From Ruminococcus flavefaciens (GTDB taxonomy: Bacteria; Bacillota; Clostridia; Oscillospirales; Ruminococcaceae), in contig JAMPIL010000002.1 in NCBI GenBank assembly GCA_023662725.1, positions 1-64,000 of the forward strand: 64,000 bases of DNA, given 5' to 3'. Positions 1 to 8,930 of the stretch are shown here, in pieces. Each line of letters starts with the position of its first letter. The first letter of the stretch is position 1. The notes beneath the pieces are model-generated. The model had not been told where the DNA came from. It searched no databases and saw nothing but the letters and a program-made list of their open reading frames with translations. A program made the position numbers and the translations under genes.

Positions 1-47
1 GGCTCATAACCGGACGGTCTGGGGTTCGAGTCCCTAATGGCCCACCA
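1..47 (+). tRNA. tRNA-Met (CAT), 3' part only
   Basis: The window opens inside a tRNA. The anticodon loop CTCATAA (anticodon CAT) lies at about 3-9, followed by the variable region, a T arm with loop TTCGAGT closed by a TGGGG/CCCTA stem, the acceptor 3' strand ATGGCCC and an encoded ACCA tail ending at 47. The 5' half is outside the window. CAT could also belong to a lysidine-modified tRNA-Ile, which cannot be excluded without the 5' half, but the elongator Met reading is favoured. Confidence 0.85.
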
Positions 48-72
48 GATTTGTTATGTGTTTTGATTTATT

Positions 73-107
73 CCGCTTCGGGCAAGTATAGCTCGGGCGG
101 TTTTTGT
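73..107 (+). terminator. Rho-independent terminator after the tRNA / attenuator before cbiD
   Basis: CCGC-TT-CGGGC pairs with GCTCG-G-GCGG around an AAGTATA loop, and a TTTTTGTTTT run follows at once. It ends the tRNA transcript. Because cbiD starts only about 16 bases after the T run and no convincing promoter is visible between them, it may also act as a leaky attenuator for the cobalamin operon (inference). Confidence 0.7.
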
Positions 108-126
108 TTTAAAGGAAATTAAATTT

Positions 127-1266
127 ATGATAGAAAAATATATTGCTCATGGGAAAAAAAAGCTTCGATGCGGATATACGACTGGTTCTTGTGCAGCCGG
201 AGCGGCTAAAGCGTCTGCGAAGATGCTGATAACAGGTGAAATTATAGATAGTGTAAAAATTTGTACTCCAAAAGAAATCAATCTTGAATTGAAAATAAAT
301 GATATAAGAGTAGACGAGGTTTCTGTTTCTTGTGCAGTACAAAAGGATAGCGGTGATGATCCTGATATTACAAATGGTATTCTTGTATATGCAAGGGCAG
401 AAAGAATAATTCATGGAATAATAATTGCTGGTGGTGAGGGAATCGGTAAAGTTACTAAAACCGGGCTTGACCAACCTGTTGGAGAGTGGGCAATTAATAG
501 TATTCCGAGGAAGATGATTTCGTCTGCTGTTAAGGAAGTATTTGAAGAATTTAACTATCACGGCGGTATAAAAATCACGATTTATGTTCCAAACGGCAAG
601 GAAATTGCTCTGAAAACTTACAACCCACGAATGGGAATTGAGGGTGGAATTTCAATTATTGGTACAACGGGAATCGTTGAACCAATGAGCAGCACTGCAT
701 TGATAGACACGATTCGTCTTGAAATTAAGATGAGGCATGAGGAGAAACTAAAAACGATTTTGTTAACTATAGGTAATTACAGTGAAAGTTTTCTTGCGAA
801 TCAAATGCCGTTTGCATTAGATAAAAGTGTAAAATGTTCTAATTATATCGGTGATGCAATTGATATTGCCCTTGAATTTGGTTTTGAGAATATTCTTATT
901 ATAGGACATATTGGGAAACTCGTCAAACTTGGGGCTGGTATTATGAATACACACTCGGCTCAAGCGGATGGTCGTATGGATGTTATTGTAACTTGCGGAG
1001 TCCTTGCCGGAGTTGAATCTGCTTACCTGAAAAAAATTCCGGATTGTGCAACAGTTGATGCTGCACTTAGCATTCTCGAAGAAAATGGAGTCAAGGACAA
1101 AACTATTGAAATTCTTATGCAAAGGGCGCAGTATTATCTTAATGTCAAGGTGAAAAATGAGGCGAAAATCGGTGCAGTTATGTTTTCTGAGAAACATATG
1201 GAAGCGTGGAAAACTCCTGCTGCCGACGAGCTAATCAAATTAATAACGGAGGAATATTATGGTTGA
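127..1266 (+). CDS. cbiD: Cobalt-precorrin-5B (C1)-methyltransferase CbiD
   Basis: Anaerobic cobalamin pathway: CbiD methylates C-1 of the contracted corrin ring using S-adenosylmethionine. The 379-residue length is typical. The N-terminal motif RCGYTTGSCAAGAAKA (about residues 14-29) is diagnostic for CbiD, and a glycine-rich IIGHIGKLVKLGAG segment in the C-terminal half is also characteristic. An AAAGGA ribosome-binding site precedes the ATG by a normal distance. It is the first of 18 co-directional genes and overlaps cbiF by 8 bases. No riboswitch precedes it; only the tRNA terminator lies upstream. Confidence 0.96.
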   Translation: MIEKYIAHGKKKLRCGYTTGSCAAGAAKASAKMLITGEIIDSVKICTPKEINLELKINDIRVDEVSVSCAVQKDSGDDPDITNGILVYARAERIIHGIIIAGGEGIGKVTKTGLDQPVGEWAINSIPRKMISSAVKEVFEEFNYHGGIKITIYVPNGKEIALKTYNPRMGIEGGISIIGTTGIVEPMSSTALIDTIRLEIKMRHEEKLKTILLTIGNYSESFLANQMPFALDKSVKCSNYIGDAIDIALEFGFENILIIGHIGKLVKLGAGIMNTHSAQADGRMDVIVTCGVLAGVESAYLKKIPDCATVDAALSILEENGVKDKTIEILMQRAQYYLNVKVKNEAKIGAVMFSEKHMEAWKTPAADELIKLITEEYYG

Positions 1267-2014
1267 TTTTGTTGGTGCCGGAAGCGGTGCAGCGGATTTG
1301 ATTACTCTAAGAGGGAAAAAATTGCTGGAGGAAGCTGATGTGATTATTTATGCCGGTTCACTGGTAAATCCGGAGCTTCTTGACTATGCAAAAAAAAATT
1401 GTGAAATCTATAACAGTGCATATATGAATCTTGATGAGGTAATTGCTGTGATTGAAAAAGCTGAAAGGTCGGGAAAGAAAACCGTTAGGCTTCATACAGG
1501 AGACCCCTCGATATATGGTGCGATTCGTGAACAAATGGACAAGCTTGACATCTTAAAAATTCCATATAAAATCTGTCCCGGAGTAAGCTCCTTTTGCGGT
1601 GCAGCAGCTTCATTGCAAGCCGAATATACTCTTCCCGATGTATCTCAGACTGTAATCATCACACGAATGGCTGGACGTACTCCCGTTCCGGAAAAAGAAA
1701 GTATAGAACTGCTTGCTGCACACGGAGCAACAATGGTAATTTTCCTCAGTACAGGTATGCTTGAAAAGCTTTCCGAGGCATTGATTCGTGGAGGTTACAG
1801 CAGTGAAACTCCTGCGGCAATCGTCTATAAAGCTACATGGAAAGACGAAAAGGTGCGCCGTTGTACTGTTGGAACACTGGCGAAAACAGCTAATGAAAAT
1901 AATATAAATAAAACTGCGCTTATATGTGTAGGCAATTTTCTCGGCAATGATTATTCACTATCAAAATTGTATGATAAAAATTTTGAAACAGAGTTCCGAA
2001 AGGCGCAGTCATGA
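1259..2014 (+). CDS. cbiF: Cobalt-precorrin-4 C11-methyltransferase CbiF
   Basis: SAM-dependent tetrapyrrole methylase that adds the C-11 methyl group. The family signatures are clear: FVGAGSGAADLITLRG at the N-terminus, the AGSLVNPELL segment, and HTGDPSIYGAIREQM, which is typical of CbiF/CobM rather than its paralogues CbiL or CbiH. Length (251 residues) is normal. The start overlaps the end of cbiD, and the stop overlaps the cbiG start in an ATGA arrangement, so translational coupling is likely. Confidence 0.95.
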   Translation: MVDFVGAGSGAADLITLRGKKLLEEADVIIYAGSLVNPELLDYAKKNCEIYNSAYMNLDEVIAVIEKAERSGKKTVRLHTGDPSIYGAIREQMDKLDILKIPYKICPGVSSFCGAAASLQAEYTLPDVSQTVIITRMAGRTPVPEKESIELLAAHGATMVIFLSTGMLEKLSEALIRGGYSSETPAAIVYKATWKDEKVRRCTVGTLAKTANENNINKTALICVGNFLGNDYSLSKLYDKNFETEFRKAQS

Positions 2015-3042
2015 GGATAGCAATAATCTCATTAACTGAAAATGGTAGGAGAATTTCTCTTAAAATAGCCGAAAAACTTTCTGACAGCCACACTCTTACA
2101 CGTTTTACATATGAAAAATATACTGATTCTACCTCTGTTGCATTTAGTGGACTTAAATCTGTAATTGCAAGTAATTTTGACCAATTTGACGCAATTATTT
2201 TTGTTTGTGCCTGTGGAATTGCAGTCAGGATGATTGCACCATATATTGTTTCAAAGTTTTCGGATCCGGCAGTCGTGGTCATTGATGAACAAGGGAAGTT
2301 TGTCGTTTCACTCCTTTCCGGACACGTTGGCGGAGCTAATGCTCTTACAGAAAAAATTGCTCAAATGATAGGATCAGTTCCGGTTATTACAACTGCAACG
2401 GATGTTGGAGGAAAGTTTTCGCCGGATAGTTTTGCTGCTGCAAATAACTTGTATATGTGTGAGCCTGATTTAGCAAAGAAAATTGCAGCGCATATTGTAA
2501 ACTCAAAGAAAATAGGATTTTATTGCGAATGCGGTTACATTAATTTTACTGAAGAATATTTTGGTGATAATTCTGATATAGGAATATGTATAAGTAAGAA
2601 TGTTTTGAAAAATCCGTTTCAAACAACTCTTCATCTCGTACCGAAAAATATAATTATCGGAATCGGATGCAGAAAAAATACTCCGTCGGAGATGTTGGAA
2701 AGTTTTATTTTGAAGAATCTTGCTAACAATGATATTGAACTATTCAGGCTGAAAAAAATCCGCTCGATAAATATTAAGCAAAACGAGAATGCTATTACTG
2801 GATTTTCGTCTAAATATTTTGTGCCGGCGGAATTTTTGTCAGCTGATGAGTTAATGGAAGTTCAAGGTGATTTTTCGTCCTCAGAGTTTGTTATGAAAAC
2901 GACTGGAGCTGATAATATATGTGAACGGAGCGCAGTTTGTGGTGGAGGAACATTGATTGTGCGAAAAATAGCCGAAAACGGAATGACCTTTGCTGCGGCG
3001 GAGGAAGAATTTATAATTGATTTTGAAAGGAGGGTTCTATGA
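2011..3042 (+). CDS. cbiG: Cobalt-precorrin-5A hydrolase CbiG
   Basis: CbiG opens the delta-lactone of cobalt-precorrin-5A and releases acetaldehyde during ring contraction. The 343-residue protein shows the usual architecture: an N-terminal domain, the central SGHVGGANALTEKIA motif (around residues 103-117), a variable middle region, and a C-terminal CobE/GbiG domain beginning near IIIGIGCRKNTPSEML. It sits between cbiF and cbiH with short overlaps on both sides, the standard Firmicute order. Confidence 0.94.
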   Translation: MRIAIISLTENGRRISLKIAEKLSDSHTLTRFTYEKYTDSTSVAFSGLKSVIASNFDQFDAIIFVCACGIAVRMIAPYIVSKFSDPAVVVIDEQGKFVVSLLSGHVGGANALTEKIAQMIGSVPVITTATDVGGKFSPDSFAAANNLYMCEPDLAKKIAAHIVNSKKIGFYCECGYINFTEEYFGDNSDIGICISKNVLKNPFQTTLHLVPKNIIIGIGCRKNTPSEMLESFILKNLANNDIELFRLKKIRSINIKQNENAITGFSSKYFVPAEFLSADELMEVQGDFSSSEFVMKTTGADNICERSAVCGGGTLIVRKIAENGMTFAAAEEEFIIDFERRVL

Positions 3043-3773
3043 AGCATTTGTACATCATCGGTTTTGGTTCAGGAAGTGGAGTTGGGATGACCATTGAAGC
3101 TCGAAATGCTATTGAAGAAAGCGATTTGGTCGTTGGATATACAGTTTATGCTGAACTTATGAAAATACATTTTCCCGAAAAAAGATTCTACACCACTTCC
3201 ATGCGTCAGGAGCGTGAAAGAGTGATTTTTGCTCTCGAAAAAGCCGCTGAGGGACAGAATGTCTCACTTATTTGCAGTGGAGACAGCGGAGTTTATGGCA
3301 TGGCTGGACTGGCTTTAGAACTATCTTGCAGCTATCCTGATGTGGAGATTGAAGTGGTTGCCGGAGTTACGGCTGCCCTTAGCGGAGGAGCAGTTCTTGG
3401 TGCGCCTTTAGGACATGATTTTGCTGTAATAAGCCTTTCAGACTTACTCACCCCATGGGACAAAATTGAAAAGCGTCTTGAATGTGCGTCTGCTGGTGAT
3501 TTTATAATAATTTTATATAATCCTTCATCGAAGAAACGTTCGGATTATATTGCCAAAGCTTGTGATATAATTCTCCATTTTAAATCAGCAGAGACAGTTT
3601 GCGGATACGTCCGGAATATAGGAAGAGAAGGTCAAAAAAGTCGGATTTTAAGTCTTGGCGAGTTGTCTGTATGTGATGAAATTGATATGTTTACAACCGT
3701 TTTTATCGGTAACAGTGAAACAAAAGAGTTGAACGGAAAAATGGTTACTCCGAGGGGTTATAAAAATGTGTGA
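3039..3773 (+). CDS. cbiH: Precorrin-3B / cobalt-factor III C17-methyltransferase CbiH
   Basis: SAM-dependent methylase that methylates C-17 and drives ring contraction in the anaerobic route. Diagnostic segments are LYIIGFGSGSGVGMT at the start, DLVVGYTVYAEL, the SGDSGVYGMAGLALEL loop and the ILYNPSSKKR segment. The 244-residue length fits a CbiH without extra fused domains. The ribosome-binding site AGGAGG lies in the cbiG 3' end (GAAAGGAGGGTTCTATG). Confidence 0.95.
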   Translation: MKHLYIIGFGSGSGVGMTIEARNAIEESDLVVGYTVYAELMKIHFPEKRFYTTSMRQERERVIFALEKAAEGQNVSLICSGDSGVYGMAGLALELSCSYPDVEIEVVAGVTAALSGGAVLGAPLGHDFAVISLSDLLTPWDKIEKRLECASAGDFIIILYNPSSKKRSDYIAKACDIILHFKSAETVCGYVRNIGREGQKSRILSLGELSVCDEIDMFTTVFIGNSETKELNGKMVTPRGYKNV

Positions 3774-4515
3774 GATTTTCATTTTTGGAGGTACAACGGA
3801 GGGAAGAGTTATAGCTGAATGGTGCGTAAATCATCGTATAAAGGCATTTGTCAGCGTTGCAACGGGTTATGGTTCGAAGCTTTTGCCGGAATCTGAGTAT
3901 CTTGAAATTCTCGAAAATCGGCTTGACAGTGAGCAGATGATGAGAATTTTCCGTGAAAAAGACATTTCAATCGTTATCGACGCAACTCATCCTTATGCGG
4001 TTGAGGTGAGCAGAAATATTTCCACGGCTTGTTATGAATGCGGAGTGGAAAAATTTAGAATAATCCGTAACAATAGCCAGGATTTCGGCGACGCAATTTG
4101 CTTTGATGATATTTCAGGTATCATCAGTTATCTGAATCAAAATCCGGGGAACGCTCTCATAACTACTGGAAGCAAGGAAATTTCCAAATTTTGCGGAGTG
4201 GATCATTATCAGGAGCGATGTATTGTTAGGATTCTTGATGTTCCGGAAATTGTCGAACAATGCAGTGGAATGGGATTTCATAATATAATTGCGGAGAGAG
4301 GTCCGTTTTCACTTGAAAAAAATTCTCAGCATATTATTGATTTTTCTGCTGATTTTGTGGTTACCAAGGACAGCGGAGAAACCGGAGGATTTCACGAAAA
4401 ACTTATGGCAGCAAAACTTTGCGGAGCTGTACCGCTGATTATAAAACGTCCTGTGGAAGAGGGAATTATGTTGGATAAAATGCTGGAAATTCTGGAGGAA
4501 ATTTATAATGGTTAA
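3766..4515 (+). CDS. cbiJ: Cobalt-precorrin-6A reductase CbiJ
   Basis: NAD(P)H-dependent reductase of the corrin macrocycle (CbiJ/CobK family). The N-terminal IFIFGGTTEGRVIAEW motif is the family's dinucleotide-binding signature, and IDATHPYAVEVSRNI and VVTKDSGETGGFHEKLMAA (near the C-terminus) are family hallmarks. Length 249 is normal. It overlaps cbiH and cbiET by 8 bases each. Confidence 0.95.
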   Translation: MCEIFIFGGTTEGRVIAEWCVNHRIKAFVSVATGYGSKLLPESEYLEILENRLDSEQMMRIFREKDISIVIDATHPYAVEVSRNISTACYECGVEKFRIIRNNSQDFGDAICFDDISGIISYLNQNPGNALITTGSKEISKFCGVDHYQERCIVRILDVPEIVEQCSGMGFHNIIAERGPFSLEKNSQHIIDFSADFVVTKDSGETGGFHEKLMAAKLCGAVPLIIKRPVEEGIMLDKMLEILEEIYNG

Positions 4516-5704
4516 ACATATCAGCGTAATAGGAATTGGTATGGATGGAACGGAAACCCTTACCGGAAAAGCTTTACAGACTATTGAAAATGCTCAGATT
4601 CTTATCGGCGCTCAAAGAATGCTCGATTGTTTTTCAGAGCTTGGGAAACCTGTTTTCTGTTCCTATATAAGTAACGTCATTGCTGAATTTATCAGGGAAT
4701 GCGAATATGAAAAAATTGCCGTTCTGATGTCCGGCGATTGCGGATTTTACAGCGGTGCCGAGCGTCTTTTGCCTCTTATATGCGATTTTGAAACGGAAGT
4801 TATCTGCGGAATTTCCACGCCCGTTTATTTTGCTTCTAAACTTAAAATTTCTTGGCAGAATATGAAATTTGTCACTCTGCACGGTGTGGGAGGAAATATA
4901 GTCCGTCACATTTGTTCAAATCCGGTAACTTTTTTTCTTCTCGGCGGCGAGATTGCTCCTAAGGATATTTGCAAACGGCTTTGTGAGTATAGACTCGGGG
5001 ATTTGACAGTTCATATCGGCGAAAATTTCGGTAGAAGCAACGAACGTATCACGACAGGGACGGCAAAAGAATTGACAGAAATCGACACTGATAAACTTTG
5101 TGCGGTCGTTGTATGTAATGAAAATTATGAGAAAAATTTGCGTTCGTGCATTCCTGATTCTGAATTTATCCGTGGGAGCGTTCCGATGACAAAATCTGAA
5201 GTGAGAAGCGTCTGCACTGCCAAATTGGATGTAGGTTCTGACAGTATTTGTTGGGATATCGGCTGTGGGACGGGATCTGTTGCGATTGAAATGGCTTTTC
5301 GCTGCCCGGACGGTAAGGTTTATGCAGTTGAAAAAAATGAGGAAGCGGTTCAGCTTACTTCTGAAAACCGTATTAAATTTGGCTGTGACAATATCGAGAT
5401 AATTTCAGGAAATGCTGAATCGGTGGTAGAAACTCTTCCTGAGCCGGACTGCGTTTTTGTAGGTGGTTCAAGCGGTTCGCTGAAGAAAATTATTATGGCA
5501 GTCATGGAAAAAAATCCCTTTGCAAAAATTATTATAACGGCAGTATCACTTGAAACGTTGAGTCAATGCATTGAAATTTTCGACTGTATTGGTGCGGAAA
5601 CTGAGATAATGCAGATTGCAGTTACGAGAACGAGAAAAGTCGGCAGACATACGATGTTTGCGGCTGAAAATCCGATTTTTATAATTCGGGGGAATTTGAA
5701 ATGA
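4508..5704 (+). CDS. cbiET: Fused CbiE-CbiT: cobalt-precorrin-7 C5-methyltransferase / C15-methyltransferase (decarboxylating)
   Basis: A two-domain enzyme of 398 residues equivalent to CobL. Residues about 1-190 are a tetrapyrrole methylase (CbiE: VIGIGMDGTETLTGKA, LMSGDCGFYSGAERLL). Residues about 200-398 are a class I methyltransferase (CbiT: WDIGCGTGSVAIEMAF as the SAM-binding loop). Together they methylate C-5 and C-15 and decarboxylate the C-12 side chain. Fusion of the two is common in Firmicutes. Confidence 0.95.
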   Translation: MVKHISVIGIGMDGTETLTGKALQTIENAQILIGAQRMLDCFSELGKPVFCSYISNVIAEFIRECEYEKIAVLMSGDCGFYSGAERLLPLICDFETEVICGISTPVYFASKLKISWQNMKFVTLHGVGGNIVRHICSNPVTFFLLGGEIAPKDICKRLCEYRLGDLTVHIGENFGRSNERITTGTAKELTEIDTDKLCAVVVCNENYEKNLRSCIPDSEFIRGSVPMTKSEVRSVCTAKLDVGSDSICWDIGCGTGSVAIEMAFRCPDGKVYAVEKNEEAVQLTSENRIKFGCDNIEIISGNAESVVETLPEPDCVFVGGSSGSLKKIIMAVMEKNPFAKIIITAVSLETLSQCIEIFDCIGAETEIMQIAVTRTRKVGRHTMFAAENPIFIIRGNLK

Positions 5705-7035
5705 AGAGGATAATGATTGCAGGAACGAACAGCGGATGCGGAAAAACTACGGTAACTTGCGCTGTTTTGCAGGCTCTTGTCGAAAGAGGACATAAGATTT
5801 CCTCATTTAAAAGCGGTCCGGATTATATTGATCCAATGTTTCACAGCACGATAATAGGAACGAAATCGAGGAATCTTGACGGATGTTTTTGCGACTCAAA
5901 CACGCTTCGATATCTTCTTAAAAAGAATGCTTTGGATATTTCGGTCATTGAGGGAGTTATGGGATTTTACGACGGGGTTGGTGAAAAATCCTCGTCCCAT
6001 TGCCTTTCGCTTGATACGGAAACCCCAGTTATAATCGTGATCGACTGTAAGGGAATGAGCCTTTCAATCGGCGCAGTTATGAAAGGTTTTCTCGAATTTC
6101 GCCGACCAAATAATATTGTCGGATTTATTTTTAATCGGATTCCGGCAAGCCTTGAAGATAAGGCGAGAGAACTTTGCAAATCTCTGAATACAGGATTCTT
6201 CGGATTTCTGCCGTACAACAAAGAGTGCGGAATAGAAAGTCGGCATCTTGGACTTGTAACTGCCGGAGAAATTTCCGATCTCAAACAAAAAATGCACAAG
6301 CTTGCTGAAACCGCTGAAAAAACTCTTCTGATTGACGAAATTATACGAATATCAGAATCAGCTCCGGAACTTAGCTGTCATGCTCCTGAAGTAAAGAAAA
6401 TCACCGAAATTCCGATCAGAATTGGTGTTGCTTACGATGAGGCATTTTGCTTTTATTATGAAGACAATTTTACACTTCTGGAGGATCTTGGATGTGAAAT
6501 TGTACGATTTTCGCCGATTTACGATTCGGCTCTTCCGAAAGATATATGCGGGATGATTCTCGGCGGAGGATATCCAGAGCTATATGCCGACAAACTTTCC
6601 TCCAATAAATCAATGCTGAACGATATTTTAAGCAAGATCAACAATAAGATGCCGACTATTGCCGAATGCGGAGGTTTTATGTATCTTCATAAAACACTTG
6701 TAAATAAGAACAAAATGCGTTATAATATGGTTGGTGCAATTGACGGAGAGGTTTTTCCGACAGAGAAACTTTGCCGTTTCGGATATATTTCGCTCACTGC
6801 CGAACATGACAATCTGATTTGTAGTTCCGGTGACGAGATTCTCGCTCATGAGTTTCATTACTGGGATAGTACAAGCTGTGGGGAGGATTTCAATGCTGTT
6901 AAAATAAGTTCCGGAGCAAGCTATAAAGCTGTTCATGCAAGCGATTCGATGTATGCAGGATTTCCTCATCTTCATTTTTACAGCAATCCGGAAATTGCGG
7001 TAAACTTTGTAAAAAAATGTTTGTTGGTAAAATAG
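5701..7035 (+). CDS. cbiA: Cobyrinate a,c-diamide synthase CbiA
   Basis: ATP- and glutamine-dependent amidation of the a and c side chains. The N-terminal dethiobiotin-synthetase-like domain carries the P-loop GTNSGCGKTT and the FKSGPDYIDPMFH segment typical of CbiA. The C-terminal glutamine amidotransferase domain (triad type) has the nucleophile in AECGGFMYL and the histidine region in HEFHYWD. Length 444 is typical. The start overlaps cbiET by 4 bases. A poorly conserved small gene follows before cobT. Confidence 0.95.
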   Translation: MKRIMIAGTNSGCGKTTVTCAVLQALVERGHKISSFKSGPDYIDPMFHSTIIGTKSRNLDGCFCDSNTLRYLLKKNALDISVIEGVMGFYDGVGEKSSSHCLSLDTETPVIIVIDCKGMSLSIGAVMKGFLEFRRPNNIVGFIFNRIPASLEDKARELCKSLNTGFFGFLPYNKECGIESRHLGLVTAGEISDLKQKMHKLAETAEKTLLIDEIIRISESAPELSCHAPEVKKITEIPIRIGVAYDEAFCFYYEDNFTLLEDLGCEIVRFSPIYDSALPKDICGMILGGGYPELYADKLSSNKSMLNDILSKINNKMPTIAECGGFMYLHKTLVNKNKMRYNMVGAIDGEVFPTEKLCRFGYISLTAEHDNLICSSGDEILAHEFHYWDSTSCGEDFNAVKISSGASYKAVHASDSMYAGFPHLHFYSNPEIAVNFVKKCLLVK

Positions 7036-7045
7036 GAGCATAATA

Positions 7046-7324
7046 ATGGGAAATATATTCATTTTTACTGATGTATTTATGGCATTTATAATTTTAGTGA
7101 TCTCGATATTTTTATTAATTAAATACACCATTTATGTAAGAAAACGAAATGCCCAAAGGGAAAAAACAAAATATCTTAATATAAAAAGAAATTCCGATTG
7201 GTGTATACGAAAAGAAAAAGAAGGAGTATATTTTTTTATTACGATATCAATTATTATGTGTATTATATTTATATATAACAGATTAACCGGAAATCTACCC
7301 AATATCGTATATATTCTAAGATAA
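7046..7324 (+). CDS. Small two-helix membrane protein of unknown function
   Basis: A 92-residue protein that I do not recognise. It has two hydrophobic segments (about residues 5-28 and 62-80) separated by a basic, hydrophilic loop rich in Lys and Arg, so it is probably an integral membrane protein. A GGAG-type ribosome-binding site (AGGAGCATAATAATG) is positioned properly 11 bases after the cbiA stop. Its codon use is much more AT-rich than the flanking cobalamin genes, which suggests a later insertion into the operon. A role in cobalt or cobamide handling would be pure guesswork. Confidence 0.6.
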   Translation: MGNIFIFTDVFMAFIILVISIFLLIKYTIYVRKRNAQREKTKYLNIKRNSDWCIRKEKEGVYFFITISIIMCIIFIYNRLTGNLPNIVYILR

Positions 7325-7356
7325 CAAGTATTTTAATGTTTGGAGTATCAAGAAAA

Positions 7357-8403
7357 ATGAACAGGATCAATAATATAACTGCTCTTGACGCTGAAGCTAT
7401 GAAAAGGGCTGCTGAAAAATGGAACAGTGTTGCGAAACCTCTTCATAGTCTGGGATTGCTGGAAGACGCTGTTGTGAAAATTGCCGGAATTGCAGGAAGC
7501 GAGAATTTTTCCATTCGCAAACGATGTGTTGCGGCGATGTGTGCCGATAACGGAGTCGTTTGCGAGGGTGTTACCCAGACCGACAGCGGTGTTACGGCAA
7601 TCGTTGCTAAAGCAATGGCGGAGGGAACTTCAAATATAAATTGTCTCGCCGACTGCTACAGCGCTGACGTAATTCCGATAGATGTTGGAATGTGTACCGA
7701 CGTGACGGCTGATGGACTTATTAACAGAAAAATTGCTTATGGTACGAAAAATATTGCCGAAGGTCCGGCTATGACTGTTTTGCAGGCACAGAATGCGATT
7801 TCTGTTGGCATTGATACGGTCGGCGAGTGCAAAAAAAACGGTTACCAGATAATCGTCACTGGTGAAATGGGTATCGGCAACACAACAACTTCGTCGGCGA
7901 TTGCGGCTGTTCTGCTTGATCTTCCGGTTCATGAAGTGACGGGATGCGGAGCAGGTCTTGATAAAGAGGGGCTGCGCCGTAAAATTTCTGCGATCGAAAG
8001 AGCAATTGATGTGAATCATCCCGATAAATCACATCCGATAGAGTTGCTCGCAGCTCTTGGAGGATTTGATATTGCCGCTATGGCAGGTCTTTTTCTCGGA
8101 GGAGCGATTTATCGTATTCCAATAATTATAGATGGATTTATTTCTGCTGCTGCTGCTGCAATTGCATATAAAATCGCTCCGAAGTCACGGGATTTCATGC
8201 TCTGTTCGCACGTTTCGGGAGAGCCGGCAGCACGGAAAATTCTTGATTTTATTGTACTCGAACCATTGATAACGGCGAAAATGCGTCTTGGCGAGGGAAC
8301 GGGAGGAATCATGCTTCTTCCACTTTTAGACGGTGCAATGGCGGTTTACAATTCGGCGCACAGATTTGAGGAATTGCCCATGGAAAGGTATGTTGAGCAG
8401 TAA
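7357..8403 (+). CDS. cobT: Nicotinate-nucleotide-dimethylbenzimidazole phosphoribosyltransferase CobT
   Basis: CobT activates the lower-ligand base as the alpha-ribotide. The family signatures are present: AMCADNGVVCEGVTQT, GEMGIGNTTTSSAIAA, and MRLGEGTGGIMLLPLLDGA, which holds the catalytic glutamate of the GEGTG loop. I place the start at the ATG at 7357, since a GGAG site lies at 7342-7345 with usable spacing. An in-frame ATG at 7336 has no ribosome-binding site and would add seven residues not typical of the family. It overlaps cobU by one base. Confidence 0.94.
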   Translation: MNRINNITALDAEAMKRAAEKWNSVAKPLHSLGLLEDAVVKIAGIAGSENFSIRKRCVAAMCADNGVVCEGVTQTDSGVTAIVAKAMAEGTSNINCLADCYSADVIPIDVGMCTDVTADGLINRKIAYGTKNIAEGPAMTVLQAQNAISVGIDTVGECKKNGYQIIVTGEMGIGNTTTSSAIAAVLLDLPVHEVTGCGAGLDKEGLRRKISAIERAIDVNHPDKSHPIELLAALGGFDIAAMAGLFLGGAIYRIPIIIDGFISAAAAAIAYKIAPKSRDFMLCSHVSGEPAARKILDFIVLEPLITAKMRLGEGTGGIMLLPLLDGAMAVYNSAHRFEELPMERYVEQ

Positions 8404-8930
8404 TGCTGGTTCTTATAACAGGCGGAAGTAAAAACGGCAAATCACGTATTGCCGAAAAAATAATTGAAAATTACGACGTTCCACATTTTTATATTGCGAC
8501 AATGCAGCCTTTTGGTGAAGAAGCTCATGCTGCTATAGAACGTCATAGGAAAATGCGGAAAAGTAAAAAATTTGAAACTATTGAAAAGTACACGGACATT
8601 GATAAAATAGTTCTGCCGGAAAAGTGTGCGATTCTGCTTGAATGTGCGTGTAATTTGTGTGCCAACGAGATGTTTTTGACGAATGAAAAAAATCCTGTCG
8701 GTAAGATAGTAAGCGGTGTGGAAAAACTTATGAAACAGGCTGAAATTTTTGTTATCGTTACCAATCAGGTGGGTGAGGACGGAATTGAATATCCTGATTC
8801 AACGATGAAGTATATTGAAAATATGGGAAAAATAAATCTTGAATTGTCCGGAATGGCAGATGTTGTTATTGAGGCCGTTTACGGAATTCCCGTGTTTCTG
8901 AAAGGAGAAATTTCCGGATGCATATTATAA
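8403..8930 (+). CDS. cobU: Adenosylcobinamide kinase / adenosylcobinamide-phosphate guanylyltransferase CobU
   Basis: Bifunctional nucleotide-loop assembly enzyme. The N-terminal P-loop GGSKNGKS, the YIATMQPFGEEAHAAIERH segment with the guanylylated histidine region, and the VTNQVGEDG strand toward the C-terminus match the CobU family. Length 175 is normal. It lies between cobT and cobS, and its end overlaps cobS by 13 bases. A shorter CobU-like protein is encoded three genes downstream (9690). Confidence 0.93.
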   Translation: MLVLITGGSKNGKSRIAEKIIENYDVPHFYIATMQPFGEEAHAAIERHRKMRKSKKFETIEKYTDIDKIVLPEKCAILLECACNLCANEMFLTNEKNPVGKIVSGVEKLMKQAEIFVIVTNQVGEDGIEYPDSTMKYIENMGKINLELSGMADVVIEAVYGIPVFLKGEISGCIL

